NCBI RefSeq assembly: GCF_004116405.1
Contig: NZ_SDIC01000010.1
Span: 124,001 to 188,000, forward strand
DNA length: 64,000 nt
Direction: 5' to 3'
From: Halegenticoccus tardaugens
GTDB taxonomy: Archaea; Halobacteriota; Halobacteria; Halobacteriales; Haloferacaceae
The position numbers and the translations under genes are program-made. The notes beneath the pieces are model-generated. The model saw only the letters and a program-made list of their open reading frames with translations, was not told where the DNA came from and did not search any database. Below, in pieces: positions 41,794 to 50,064 of the stretch (the first letter of the stretch is position 1; the number at the start of each line of letters is the position of its first letter).

Positions 41794-42627
41794 ATGAACG
41801 ACAAACCTAATCGTCAACGAGCGGTCGAAACGCTCCAGCAACTCGGGTTGAAAGAGTACGAATCGAAGTGCTTCGTGGCGCTCTCACAGCTCCCAAAAGG
41901 GACGGCCAAGGAGATCAGCGAGATATCCGAGGTCCCCCGAACGCGCGTTTACGATGCTATCAGAGTGTTAGAAACGAAGGGACTCGTCGAAGTTCAGCAC
42001 TCGAATCCCAAGCGGTTTCGAGCTGTTTCGATTACTGAAGCGGCCGAGACGCTTCGTCAAGAGTACGAATCACGGACAGAGACACTCATCAGCGCAATAA
42101 AGGAGCTCGAACCAGCACTATCTAGCAGTGAACAGGAAGTAACGCACGAGGTCTGGGCACTATCGGGGGTCACACCGATCGTAAATCGGACACAACAACT
42201 CATTGATGCCGCCGCCGATGAAATCATATTCGTCATCGGTCATGAGGACATCGTCACCGACCCGTTGATCGACCACCTGCGAGGTGCTCAAGAACGGGAT
42301 ATCAGCGTTATCATTGGAACCACCACTGAACGGCTACGCACACAGTTGCAAGAAGCACTTCCCGAGGTCGAGGTGTTCGTTTCGCAATTAGAGTGGCTGG
42401 ATAGCTCTCCGTTAGATTCCACTGACGAAACGACGATCAGTCGCCTTCTGCTGATCGACCGGAACACAATTCTGGTGAGCTCGGTTCACGAAACGAGTAC
42501 CGGCGCGATCGAATCCGAGAAAGCAGTGTTCGGCAGGGGGTTCGACAACGGTCTCGTAGTAATTGCTCGGCGATTGATGGCAACAGGACTGGGACCGAAT
42601 GCTGACCCTGTGAAGTTAGAAGACTGA
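41794..42627 (+). CDS. TrmB-family transcription regulator
   Basis: A 277-aa protein starting MNDKPNRQRAVETLQQLGL (ATG at 41794; an upstream start at 41734 would add 20 atypical residues). The TrmB winged helix (LKEYESKCFVALSQLPKGTAKEISEISEVPRTRVYDAIRVLETKGLVEVQHSNPKRFRAV) is followed by a coiled segment (about 85-115) and a PLD-like/effector C-terminal domain (EIIFVIGHEDIVTDPLIDHLRGAQERDISVIIG). Haloarchaeal TrmB proteins often regulate sugar metabolism; no target is visible. The paralogue at 58816-59592 is diverged. A type I right end begins 9 bases past the stop, facing it. Confidence 0.92.
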   Translation: MNDKPNRQRAVETLQQLGLKEYESKCFVALSQLPKGTAKEISEISEVPRTRVYDAIRVLETKGLVEVQHSNPKRFRAVSITEAAETLRQEYESRTETLISAIKELEPALSSSEQEVTHEVWALSGVTPIVNRTQQLIDAAADEIIFVIGHEDIVTDPLIDHLRGAQERDISVIIGTTTERLRTQLQEALPEVEVFVSQLEWLDSSPLDSTDETTISRLLLIDRNTILVSSVHETSTGAIESEKAVFGRGFDNGLVVIARRLMATGLGPNADPVKLED

Positions 42628-42651
42628 CGGCCACCCGTGAACTACCCTGCC

Positions 42652-43887
42652 CTACTCGCTCACGGCTTGCGCCGTTCGCTCCGTGAGGGCAGGGCTTCCT
42701 GCTTCCATGACGCGCTTTGCAGGAACCGACTCGGTTCCCGTAGCGAGCGCAGTCTCCACAGGCATTGAATCGGAGTGAACCACTCCTACGTGATCGAGAC
42801 CGCGAGAACGAATGTTCAGCGCCGCGTTCGCGTCCCTGTCTGCTTCGAACCCACACGACGGACACGAGTGTTCACGGACCCACAGCGGTTTGTCGGTCGA
42901 AACACCACACTGCGAACACTCCTTGGTCGTCCCTCGCGGATCGACCGCGACGAAGTGCGTGCCTTCGCGGTCGCACTTGTATTCGAGCATCCGCAAGAAC
43001 GTTCCCCATGACGCCGACGCTCGGTTACGGCTGTTCGATGGGAGTTCCATCAGCCCCTTCACGTCGAGGTCTTCGACCGCTACGAGGTCGTACTCCCGAG
43101 CGTAGTACGCGGACAGTCGGTGTAGGAAGTCGCGGCGCTTCCGTTTCAGGTCGGCATGGCGTCGGGCGACGGCGCGCTGTTGCGTGCGGTAGTTCGCTGA
43201 TTCGTGTTCCTTCCGTGAGAGCTTCCGTTGTGCGCGTTCCAACCGCTCGCGTTCATCGGAAAGGTCGAGTGACCCGACCGAGAAGCCGTCCGAATCGTGA
43301 GTGTACGAGAGAATCCCTACGTCGATACCGACGCACTTCTTGGGGTTCTCGGGTTTCGGCGATGCGTCGTTCTCGGTTTCGATACCGAGGACGGCGAACC
43401 ACTCGCCCGTGGGTTCGCGTTTGACCGTGACCTGCTTGATCCTCGCACTGTCGGGTATCTCTCGGTGGAGTCGGATCGGCACGTCACCAATTTTGCTCAA
43501 CCACAACTGGGTCCGACCGCTCGTATTCTTGAGCTTGAAGCCGGTCTGGTTGTAAGTGAGCGAACGGTAGTCCCGAGGACGTTTCCATTTCAACATGCCG
43601 ACGGTACGTCCGTTGTCTTTCTGTGCTTTGAGCGTCGAAAGGTTGTCGTAGACGCGCTTGACAACCATCTGAAGGACTTTCGAGTGAACGCCTTTCAGGT
43701 CGGACCACCACTTCTTGAGGTTGGGGAGTTGGCCCTGAAGGTCGTAGCGGGACGGGATACCGTCTGTGGATTCGTTGAGTTCGTAGAGGCAGTGATTGTA
43801 CAGTTGCCGACACACGTCGATATGGCGCAAAAGCTCGTTGCTGATGGCTTCATCCGGCGTAAGTCGGTACTTGTAGTTATACTGCAT
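42652..43887 (-). CDS. tnpB: TnpB, RNA-guided nuclease
   Basis: A 411-aa TnpB, sister of 14741-15976. RuvC-I is CVGIDVGIL with Asp189, RuvC-II is LVAVEDLDVKGL with Glu272, and RuvC-III is in ADRDANAALNI (about 349-358). The zinc finger is CSQCG...CPSCG. All catalytic residues are present. The C-terminal tail RVMEAGSPALTERTAQ overlaps the right-end guide-RNA region. A 48-aa gene precedes it by nine bases. Confidence 0.95.
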   Translation of the reverse strand: MQYNYKYRLTPDEAISNELLRHIDVCRQLYNHCLYELNESTDGIPSRYDLQGQLPNLKKWWSDLKGVHSKVLQMVVKRVYDNLSTLKAQKDNGRTVGMLKWKRPRDYRSLTYNQTGFKLKNTSGRTQLWLSKIGDVPIRLHREIPDSARIKQVTVKREPTGEWFAVLGIETENDASPKPENPKKCVGIDVGILSYTHDSDGFSVGSLDLSDERERLERAQRKLSRKEHESANYRTQQRAVARRHADLKRKRRDFLHRLSAYYAREYDLVAVEDLDVKGLMELPSNSRNRASASWGTFLRMLEYKCDREGTHFVAVDPRGTTKECSQCGVSTDKPLWVREHSCPSCGFEADRDANAALNIRSRGLDHVGVVHSDSMPVETALATGTESVPAKRVMEAGSPALTERTAQAVSE

Positions 43888-43896
43888 GAACGTGGA

Positions 43897-44043
43897 CTAC
43901 TCGTCTGAATGGGGTTCGGAAACACGGACGACTTTCACATCGGCACCTCGCCACCGTTTCGGGACGATGACGTGGGCGCTATTCCCGGATGGTTTCGCGG
44001 TGCCATCGAGGACTTCGTGGCCGTCGATTTCGAACCGATCCAT
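43897..44043 (-). CDS. DUF2080-family transposon-encoded protein
   Basis: A 48-aa protein starting MDRFEIDGHEVLDGTAKPSG (ATG at 44043), then SAHVIVPKRWRGADVKVVRV. This is the DUF2080 pattern of small proteins encoded in haloarchaeal and methanogen IS elements just before tnpB. The fold is probably a SpoVT/AbrB-like strand swap (VIVPKRWRG). Role unknown, perhaps transcriptional control of tnpB. Confidence 0.82.
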   Translation of the reverse strand: MDRFEIDGHEVLDGTAKPSGNSAHVIVPKRWRGADVKVVRVSEPHSDE

Positions 44044-44197
44044 TACGAGTGTATAGACCATGGATAGACATAAATGTGCCGGTACGTGGGCCTGTGGGTC
44101 TGCTACCGAACACATTTGACAACTGTGCGGCGCTGTATCCCATCCCTACTCGCGCCTTCGGCGCTCGTTGAGGAAGGGGACTTAGCGCCTCGATTTG

Positions 44198-44364
44198 TAA
44201 ATCGGCGGGACAATCCCGGCCTCGGTCGGAGTGGGAGGCATCAACAATGCACCCACGCCGAGGCAAGGACGGTAAGAGGAAGCCGGGCCTTCGACGGCGG
44301 ACGAAGCGTGGGCCGAAACCCCACTGTGGGGGAAAGCCCACGACTGAAGTCGTGGGTAGCTTAC
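44198..44364 (-). mobile_element. type II IS end remnant abutting the previous element
   Basis: Ends with GGGGGAAAGCCCACGACTG and TCGTGGGTAGCTTAC (44364), the type II left end read in reverse. The 75 bases before it (GGGCCGAAACCCC...) are shared with 54238-54310. No gene inside. Confidence 0.6.
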
Positions 44365-45388
44365 GAGATACACAGCGGTGTGAGTGAATGGGTAAAATAT
44401 GTGCCTCCTATCTGGAGAAGGCCTGGAAGGACGACAGAGCCGACGAGTAGCCTCTATCCTAAGAGACAGAAGATCCAGACGCCGGCTACGTTTTTGAGAT
44501 GCTCCACTTACCTAACCCATAGACTGCCCTTTGAGGATAGCGTGGGTTAGTTGGCGGTCCAACGGTCTGCTGACGAAGCCCTGTGTCCTTAATTATCTCC
44601 AAGAGACCGCCACACAGCGGCAACTGGGTGTGTGGAACGAGCGGACTTTCCAACACAAGGTTCTCAGAACGAATGGGCGGGGTAATCAGCCCCGCGGGCA
44701 TTCCACCAGTGTACCAACCCACTGGGTACCCGCAGATACAGCCCACAGGACAAAGAATCCATCGGTAGACTTTAAGTCAGGGAAGAACGTCTTATGAACC
44801 GGTGGATACCATTCCACCAAATGAAAACCAACCCACTGGCGACGACTGGGTTTGGTTAGATTGCGCCCTCAAGCTGGCGAAGCTTGGAGTTGCGATTCTA
44901 ACCATGCTCAAGTTGTCAGGGGCGATCTAATCAGTCGCCCCATATCTCGACGTTATTTGTCGGGTGGGCTTGGTTCTTTCATTCTCGAATGGCCGGGATC
45001 TGGAGAGTCCGAAACCCACACGGGGCCTTGTCACCCCTGCCTTTCATGAAGAATAAATACGGAGGAGACAGAGATAGAAGCCATCCGTTCTCGGTTAGTG
45101 GTGAAGACGAAGCCGAGCCTGCGTTTTCGTGAGACGATTCATTGCCTGATCCTTGTAACTCGTTCTTACAGCTGCTGTAAGCAACCATTCTCCCGTGGCT
45201 GTCGCTTGGACTGCCGTCGACTGCCGATCGAGAAGCCGTACTCACCACTAGCCAACCCACCAACCCACCCGCCCAGTCCTCATACTGCGAGGGATCGTGA
45301 ACCTAGCGTGACGTGAAGCGGCCGACGAACCGGCCGCGATTACACCCACGAGGGTGCACCCGACTTACAACAGCTGTAAGCCTCGAAG
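44365..45388. other. structured gene-less region with five hairpins
   Basis: About 1 kb without a gene. Hairpins visible: CTAACCCA/TGGGTTAG (44512-44519 with 44543-44550); GCGGGG-TAATCAG-CCCCGC (44677-44695); GTACC/GGTAC around AACCCACT (44710-44730); ACCAACCCA/TGGGTTTGGT (about 44827-44856); GGGGCGA-TCTAATCAG-TCGCCCC (44919-44941). Two of the loops share TAATCAG, and ACCCA words recur. Two further palindromes, CTTACAG/CTGTAAG-like, occur at 45165 and 45365, the second just past the coiled-coil gene stop. It may be a structured RNA, a replication or partition site, or old IS debris. Confidence 0.45.
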
Positions 45389-46264
45389 TCATTCGCCGTC
45401 TCCCCGTGCGAACGACGGACCGCGACCATCACTCAGCCGGAGTTCGAGGACGTACTTGCCTTCGCCTTGTCGACCTCGCTTGCACTGCAGCGGCGAGCCG
45501 TGAGCAAACTCCGCGAGCTTCTCGATTGCTCGGTACACTTCGACCCACTGGAAGCGCTGGCCGAACGCCGCCTCCAGATGCGTTTTCAATTTGTCCTTCT
45601 TCGAACATAGCCGAACACGTTTGCCGTTGGCGTCGCTGATCTTGGTTCCCCATTCGCCGAAGTGCAGTGCGATCTCACGCGCGCGTTCATGCACGGGATA
45701 GACACGGTCGACGACGGCCTCTGCACCATGGCGGATAAACCGCTCTAATTTCGAGAGGTGCTGGGCGTCCTCACCACCCTGTTCGGTCGACAGTGCATCG
45801 GGCTTCTGAATGCCAAGGTCATCCTCACATTGGGAGAGTCGAGCACGGATCTGGGCGTCAGCTTTCGTCCGTGTAATCTGCTCCTGTCGAAGGTCCTCCG
45901 TGAGTTGCTCGAGATCGGCTGCTTCGAGGTCATCGACGCGAGTGGAGAGCGCTTTGGACCGCTTGCAACTCGAATCGAGGAGTCGGCCGACAGGCTGGTC
46001 GGCAATCCAGATGTTCTCAAGTGTTGCATCGGCGTCGTCGTCGACGTCGCGAAGTTCGACGTGCTGGCGTGCTTCGAGGTCGTCGAGGCGTGCTTCGAAG
46101 GCGTCGAGTTGGGCGTCCTTCTCGGCGAGTTGTGCCTGTAGTTGTTCGTTTTCGGTCTGGAGGTGCTCAACCGTTGTTTCGAGCTCTTCGAGTCGCTCTG
46201 TGATCGTCTGGAGATCGGCCTCGGTGTGCGAGTTTGAGTAACCAGTGGACGAGTGAGCGCTCAT
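45389..46264 (-). CDS. coiled-coil protein with a different C-terminal domain (cassette copy 2)
   Basis: A 291-aa protein. The N-terminal coiled coil (TERLEELETTVEHLQTENEQLQAQLAEKD) and the block ARQHVELRDVDDDADATLENIWIADQPVGRLLD match the protein at 18567 almost exactly. From about residue 100 on the sequences diverge. Here the C-terminus is LSKLERFIRHGAEAVVDRVYPVHERAREIALHFGEWGTKISDANGKRVRLCSKKDKLKTHLEAAFGQRFQWVEVYRAIEKLAEFAHGSPLQCKRGRQGEGKYVLEL, another DNA-binding-like domain. Last gene of the operon, ATGA overlap with the gene before. Confidence 0.8.
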   Translation of the reverse strand: MSAHSSTGYSNSHTEADLQTITERLEELETTVEHLQTENEQLQAQLAEKDAQLDAFEARLDDLEARQHVELRDVDDDADATLENIWIADQPVGRLLDSSCKRSKALSTRVDDLEAADLEQLTEDLRQEQITRTKADAQIRARLSQCEDDLGIQKPDALSTEQGGEDAQHLSKLERFIRHGAEAVVDRVYPVHERAREIALHFGEWGTKISDANGKRVRLCSKKDKLKTHLEAAFGQRFQWVEVYRAIEKLAEFAHGSPLQCKRGRQGEGKYVLELRLSDGRGPSFARGDGE

Positions 46265-46614
46265 TCGGGCACCTCCTGGGTAGCGTGGTAGGTGACGTGT
46301 GTTCGGCGGGTGGTCTCGATGATCGTCGGACTAACGAGGATAGGCCAGGTCTGTTGCGTTTGGTCGTCCTGGGTGATCCCGATGCGTCCTTCACACAGAA
46401 GTTGCGTTCCCAGAGTGGGCGGGAGCTCCTCGAAGGAGGTAGGCGCACACCCGAGACAGTAGCACGCCGCGAGGTGCCACCGCGTGTCCTGTTTGTTCTG
46501 GTGGAGGCGGATGGTGACGGGATCGCATTCGGTGAGTTCACGATCACACTCGGTGCAAGTAGTGGTCGTCCCGGTGTCGATGTGTAGGCCACAGAGTACG
46601 TGCTCAAGCGACAT
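46261..46614 (-). CDS. 117-aa four-cysteine protein (cassette copy 2)
   Basis: Same length as and highly similar to 19415-19768: CTECDREL and CYCLGCAP pairs, then LGTQLLCEGRIGITQDD and WPILVSPTIIETTRRTHVTYHATQE. The stop overlaps the start of the coiled-coil gene. Conservation here, set against the divergence of the partner's C-terminus, suggests it acts with the conserved N-terminal half of that protein. Confidence 0.8.
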   Translation of the reverse strand: MSLEHVLCGLHIDTGTTTTCTECDRELTECDPVTIRLHQNKQDTRWHLAACYCLGCAPTSFEELPPTLGTQLLCEGRIGITQDDQTQQTWPILVSPTIIETTRRTHVTYHATQEVPE

Positions 46615-46632
46615 TTGAGTATGAGGAGTGGG

Positions 46633-46770
46633 TTAATTGCGCTGGAGTTCGAGCGCTGATTCAGTGTAGAGGCGGTGCTTCCCTGAGGGGAACTGAGAGG
46701 TTTCGAAGTAGATCTCAATGCGGAGGGTTCGTCTGAACGGGAGAGCGAACTCGGTGTGGAGGGCGCTCAT
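46633..46770 (-). CDS. 45-aa protein (cassette copy 2)
   Basis: MSALHTEFALPFRRTLRIEI..., ending ALELQRN; counterpart of 19787-19924 with the same start context and the same 18-base gap to the 117-aa gene. Differences are mostly conservative (FRVEIYLETSRF versus LRIEIYFETSQF), as expected for a translated gene. Confidence 0.72.
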   Translation of the reverse strand: MSALHTEFALPFRRTLRIEIYFETSQFPSGKHRLYTESALELQRN

Positions 46771-46910
46771 TCGTGGCCCTCCATGACACAGAAACACTCG
46801 AAGCAGGGGAGTGCACCGAGTTTGGCACAGGTGTCGCACCCCGTAGGGAGCTGGGTTTGGATGTGCGTCGAAGCGCTATGCTTACGGGAGCTGCGGTCTT
46901 GGGTTGACAT
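46767..46910 (-). CDS. 47-aa CxxC protein (cassette copy 2)
   Basis: MSTQDRSSRKHSASTHIQ, then CDTCAKLGALPCFECFC and VMEGHE. Same length as 19921-20064 with both CxxC pairs kept. First gene of the operon; the stop overlaps the next start. Confidence 0.76.
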   Translation of the reverse strand: MSTQDRSSRKHSASTHIQTQLPTGCDTCAKLGALPCFECFCVMEGHE

Positions 46911-46997
46911 GGTCTTCTTGGGCGCTGCATGAGAAGGCCAGTCCGAGTGTTGGTGCACTCGGACATTTCCATGTCCTAAAGAACTGGCCTGTCCCAA

Positions 46998-47052
46998 CCA
47001 TTAGTCGTTAGTCTAATGGCTTAAACGTTCCCATTAGACTAACGACTAATGG
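46998..47052. promoter_or_regulatory. perfect 22-bp inverted repeat in the divergent promoter region (cassette copy 2)
   Basis: Two arms of 22 bases (46998-47019 and 47031-47052) are exact reverse complements, separated by 11 bases. Each arm is itself a dyad, CCATTAG-N8-CTAATGG. It lies between the 47-aa gene (start 46910) and the winged-helix gene (start 47109), so it can control both. Almost certainly an operator or a DNA structure of functional weight; the binding protein is presumed to be the adjacent winged-helix regulator. Confidence 0.75.
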
Positions 47053-47108
47053 GGAATTGAGTTGGTTCTCCGTTAGACGTATGTGTAACCGTCTTCGATT
47101 TGAGGCTA

Positions 47109-47342
47109 ATGCCGGGAGCGGACAGAAACGATGAGGGGAAATATACCGACACGTACGATGATTCTGCCTTTGTTGCTGCTGTTCAGAAGTTAGATGGAGC
47201 GTCGACAACCGAAGTTGCAGAGAGAATTGGGTGTGATCGACGGACTGCATATCTCCGTTTAAAGGCTCTTGAAGAAGAAGGTCGTCTCGGCAGTAGAAAA
47301 ATCGGGAATGCACTTCTCTGGCGGATAGCTACCAACAGATAG
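47109..47342 (+). CDS. small winged-helix regulator (cassette copy 2)
   Basis: A 77-aa protein starting MPGADRNDEGKYTDTYDD (ATG at 47109; an ATG at 47100 is also in frame). Winged helix: SAFVAAVQKLDGASTTEVAERIGCDRRTAYLRLKALEEEGRLGSRKIGNALLWRI. The same architecture and MPG start as 20266-20496, but the recognition helix differs (CDRRTAYLRLKAL versus CHRDTARRRLHIL), in step with the different operator repeats. Confidence 0.86.
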   Translation: MPGADRNDEGKYTDTYDDSAFVAAVQKLDGASTTEVAERIGCDRRTAYLRLKALEEEGRLGSRKIGNALLWRIATNR

Positions 47343-47499
47343 TGAGTGGACGAAACGTTCTATCCGGATTCAACCCCGCTAGATTCTTTTGAAACGTTCG
47401 ACTGCGGATGGCTGCGGAGTCGGCCGGCTGCTGCAACCCCACAAGGGTTTTTCTGAAACTATCTGTTAGTAGTCGCTGCTCTCGAAGAATCCCAGGAGA

Positions 47500-47817
47500 T
47501 CAGTTTGAGGTGACTGTATCGACTGATTTCCAGGCGTTATACCCGCCGGCCATACTAGCCACGCTCTCGCTATCGCCGTACTTCTCGACGAGGCGAGCGG
47601 CCTGGACCGACGTCTGGCCGATGTAACAGTAGATGACGACCTCGTCGGCCCAGTCTCGGTCGACGACGATATTCTCGAGTTCCTCAATAGTGAGATGGTC
47701 GGCACTAGGGAGGTGCCCCTCGGCGTAATCCTCATCGTCGCGGATGTCGATGAGGTCGAACGTCTCGCCGCGTTCGATGCGTTTACAGACCGTCTCGGGG
47801 GAGAGTTCCTCGACCAT
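47500..47817 (-). CDS. rhodanese-domain sulfurtransferase
   Basis: A 105-aa single rhodanese domain: FDLIDIRDDEDYAEGHLPSADHL, and the active-site loop VIYCYIGQTSVQAARLV with the persulfide-forming Cys (about residue 64). It moves sulfane sulfur between carriers. Its start overlaps the stop of the TusA-family gene, so it is the last gene of the operon YeeE-TusA-rhodanese, which suits uptake and activation of thiosulfate-type sulfur. Confidence 0.93.
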   Translation of the reverse strand: MVEELSPETVCKRIERGETFDLIDIRDDEDYAEGHLPSADHLTIEELENIVVDRDWADEVVIYCYIGQTSVQAARLVEKYGDSESVASMAGGYNAWKSVDTVTSN

Positions 47818-48110
47818 TATCGTTTCCGGAGATAGATTCGATAGGTCGCATCACCGCTACGCCAGACCTGCGCTTTCGCGTCGTCGCCCACAGCCTTGGG
47901 GACGTTCTCGGTGCACGGAACGTGATCGGTCTCTTGGACGAGGAGCTCGCCCGGATCGATTTGCTGGAGACCCTTTTTCGCCTCGACTTGGGGATAGGGG
48001 CACATCTCGCCCATCATATCCTGAACGAGGTCAGCCTCCTCGAGGAGTGCTTCAGCTTCTTCGTCACTCAATTCGTCCGGTGCGTCGGTGACATCGTCGA
48101 TGGATGGCAT
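47817..48110 (-). CDS. tusA: TusA-family sulfur carrier
   Basis: A 97-aa protein with an acidic N-terminal extension (DELSDEEAEALLEEADLVQ) and the TusA core: MMGEMCPYPQVEAKKGLQQIDPGELLVQETDHVPCTENVPKAV...YRIYLRKR. Cys in MCPYPQ is the sulfur-carrying residue of the CPxP motif (here CPYP). It passes persulfide sulfur, probably to or from the adjacent rhodanese. 43 bases after the transporter gene. Confidence 0.9.
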   Translation of the reverse strand: MPSIDDVTDAPDELSDEEAEALLEEADLVQDMMGEMCPYPQVEAKKGLQQIDPGELLVQETDHVPCTENVPKAVGDDAKAQVWRSGDATYRIYLRKR

Positions 48111-48153
48111 TGTATCGTGTTCGGTTGGTGTTAGTGGTCAGTTATCGAACGAT

Positions 48154-49326
48154 TCAGATCGCACAGCCGACATCGCGGTAGATCCAGTGAGTCATCACGT
48201 AGACGCCGGCGATGATGCCGATGGCAGCGATGAACGAGTGAACCGAGAGTTCGGCGATGCCAGAGTAGATGTTTCCGATGTTGCAGCCGGGGGCGAGCCG
48301 CGAACCAGCACCCATCAGCGTTCCGCCGACAACCGCGTTGGGAAGTCGCCGGCTCTTGGGGACCCGTAGCGAGAAGTCGCCGCTCCAAAGGGCGGCGAGC
48401 GCGGCGCCCACGATGACGAATCCAATCATCACCATATCGACGGTGACGCCGACGCCCTGTCCTTGGAAGAGAACCGAGCCCCAGTACTCAAACGAGCCCG
48501 CGTCGACGCCGGCCTGCGAGAGCAGATACCCTGTCCAGCGAGCCTCGGGACTGGTAATCCCGACAATAGATACCTGTGTGAACCAGACGACCGCCATGGC
48601 GGTGATGCCAAGAGCAGCGGTTCGAGGATCCCAGGGGCGCTTGCTTGCTGCGATCGGGGTACGCCACGTCCGAACGAGTTCGCGGAAGTACGCGGCTGTC
48701 CCATGCGCGAACTGTCGCAGGCCGACGACCGGAGCGAGGAATGTCGTCAGCTGGACGGATCCAGTAGTTGCATGCTCATCAGGATCGGCGTTCTTTGCCG
48801 TCCGACCGGCCATCGTGGCGTAGATGAGGAGAGCGGCCATTGCAACCCCCAGAGCGAGCAGACTCGCTGGGATTGGTGAGATGCTGAACAAACTGACCCC
48901 TTCGCCGAACGTCAGTGGTGTGAAGTACGTGCTTTGGAGCGTCGGAAACGCGACCGTGAACGCGGCATAGCCGACGCCCATGAAGAGGAGGGTCAACCAA
49001 AACTGCAGGTAGCCCTCGCCGGCGCGGTACAACGTCCCACTAGCACAGCCACCGGCGTAGGTCATTCCGACACCAAAGACGAACCCGCCCACTAAGCCGG
49101 TGAGCCCCCACTCGGGCGTCCAGAAGCCGTGGTAGTATCCCAGTTGGTAGGCGATACCCCAGAAAACCATCGTCAGCAGGGTCGCCGCAATAACGCCTTT
49201 CGTCACCCGTGAATCCTTGTACGCAAAGAAATCTCGGAAGGCATTCACAAAGCAGAACCGACCTTTCTGGAGAAAGACTCCAAGGCCGATTCCGACGACC
49301 GCTGCCACGAGGAGCGGTGGTGCCAT
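48154..49326 (-). CDS. YeeE/YedE-family (TsuA-like) thiosulfate/sulfur transporter
   Basis: A 390-aa multi-helix membrane protein starting MAPPLLVAAVVGIGLGVFLQ (ATG at 49326; a start at 49362 adds 12 residues). Two related halves each carry the conserved cysteine-glycine motifs: QKGRFCFVNAFRD, YAGGCASGTLYRAGEGY (first half) and GSRLAPGCNIGNIYSG (second half). Such proteins import thiosulfate through cysteine relay sites. Genetic linkage to TusA and rhodanese supports the role. Confidence 0.92.
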   Translation of the reverse strand: MAPPLLVAAVVGIGLGVFLQKGRFCFVNAFRDFFAYKDSRVTKGVIAATLLTMVFWGIAYQLGYYHGFWTPEWGLTGLVGGFVFGVGMTYAGGCASGTLYRAGEGYLQFWLTLLFMGVGYAAFTVAFPTLQSTYFTPLTFGEGVSLFSISPIPASLLALGVAMAALLIYATMAGRTAKNADPDEHATTGSVQLTTFLAPVVGLRQFAHGTAAYFRELVRTWRTPIAASKRPWDPRTAALGITAMAVVWFTQVSIVGITSPEARWTGYLLSQAGVDAGSFEYWGSVLFQGQGVGVTVDMVMIGFVIVGAALAALWSGDFSLRVPKSRRLPNAVVGGTLMGAGSRLAPGCNIGNIYSGIAELSVHSFIAAIGIIAGVYVMTHWIYRDVGCAI

Positions 49327-49496
49327 AGCACCAACTAAGAGAGCGTGTCGCTTAATCCGCACCCAGTCGGGAAGACCTGCCTAAACCGCGTACATCCCCT
49401 ACCTCGGGGTTTTGGATGTTTGACAGTCAGACGTGCCGTTCTTCGATACTAATCACTGGTGTCACTATCTCAGTTCTCGGCAAGTACTACCTTCTT
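49327..49496. other. short gene-less interval
   Basis: 170 bases upstream of the sulfur operon; must contain its promoter. No other element seen. Confidence 0.35.
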
Positions 49497-50060
49497 CAAG
49501 GAGAGAGTCCGGCCTTCAGGCCGGGCGTGAATCCGACCACTTCCACCACGTCCCACGCGGTTATGCTGCCGGGGTCGTCTCCCCGGTAATTCAACGCGGA
49601 AAACTGGAGGTGGTTTGGCGTTCCTCCCGTCGGCGTGGTCGATAACACACCTTCGACCGGACACACGTCCACCGACGCACCCGCCGAAAGGTGGGCATCA
49701 AAAACGCGAGCCTGCCGCGCTTGAGCGTCACCGCCGTGGCAGAGAGGTGACGCAGGTCGATGGCACGGCCCGTGCCCGGACGCCCAGAAACGGTCGTCTG
49801 GGGGCATCCCCACACTCGCTCGGGACGATGGGGATGCACGGTGCAAGGAGATACGGCGTCCCAAGGGACGCTGAATACGCCACATCCCTCACGGGACTCA
49901 CGTACGGCGCACGAACCGAGACACCCCGGCTTTCCGCCAGGTGGATTTGCCCCCGTCGGACGAACCGGGTCCCACGCACCGTGTTGCGAGGTGCGATGGC
50001 CGGTTCGACCCTGAGCGTGCGGATGGGGAAACCTCGTCGTTTACGGCGAGGAGGATGTCA
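49497..50060 (+). mobile_element. type II IS remnant, internally deleted
   Basis: Starts with hairpin TCCGGCCTTCAGGCCGGG (49508-49525) and ends with CCTCGTCGTTTACGGCGAGG and AGGATGTCA (50060), a type II right end on the plus strand. No open tnpB; short GC-rich pieces such as GGTCGATGGCACGGCC (near 49757) are shared with 57254-57270, showing a common parent. Confidence 0.6.
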
Positions 50061-50064
50061 TGAC

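Larger units (their letters stand above)
42637..44197 (-). mobile_element. IS200/IS605 element with tnpB and a DUF2080-type gene (type I)
   Basis: Right end GTGAACTACCCTGCCC (42637); left end GAGGAAGGGGACTTAGCGCCTCGATTTG, ending at 44197 and followed, on the minus-strand reading, by TTTA. No tnpA. Contains a small transposon-encoded protein gene upstream of tnpB. Confidence 0.85.

Noticed and set aside
41794-42627. TrmB gene stop supplied by the adjacent IS
   Set aside because: The stop at 42625-42627 lies 9 bases before the right end at 42637, so it is native, unlike the six cases listed.
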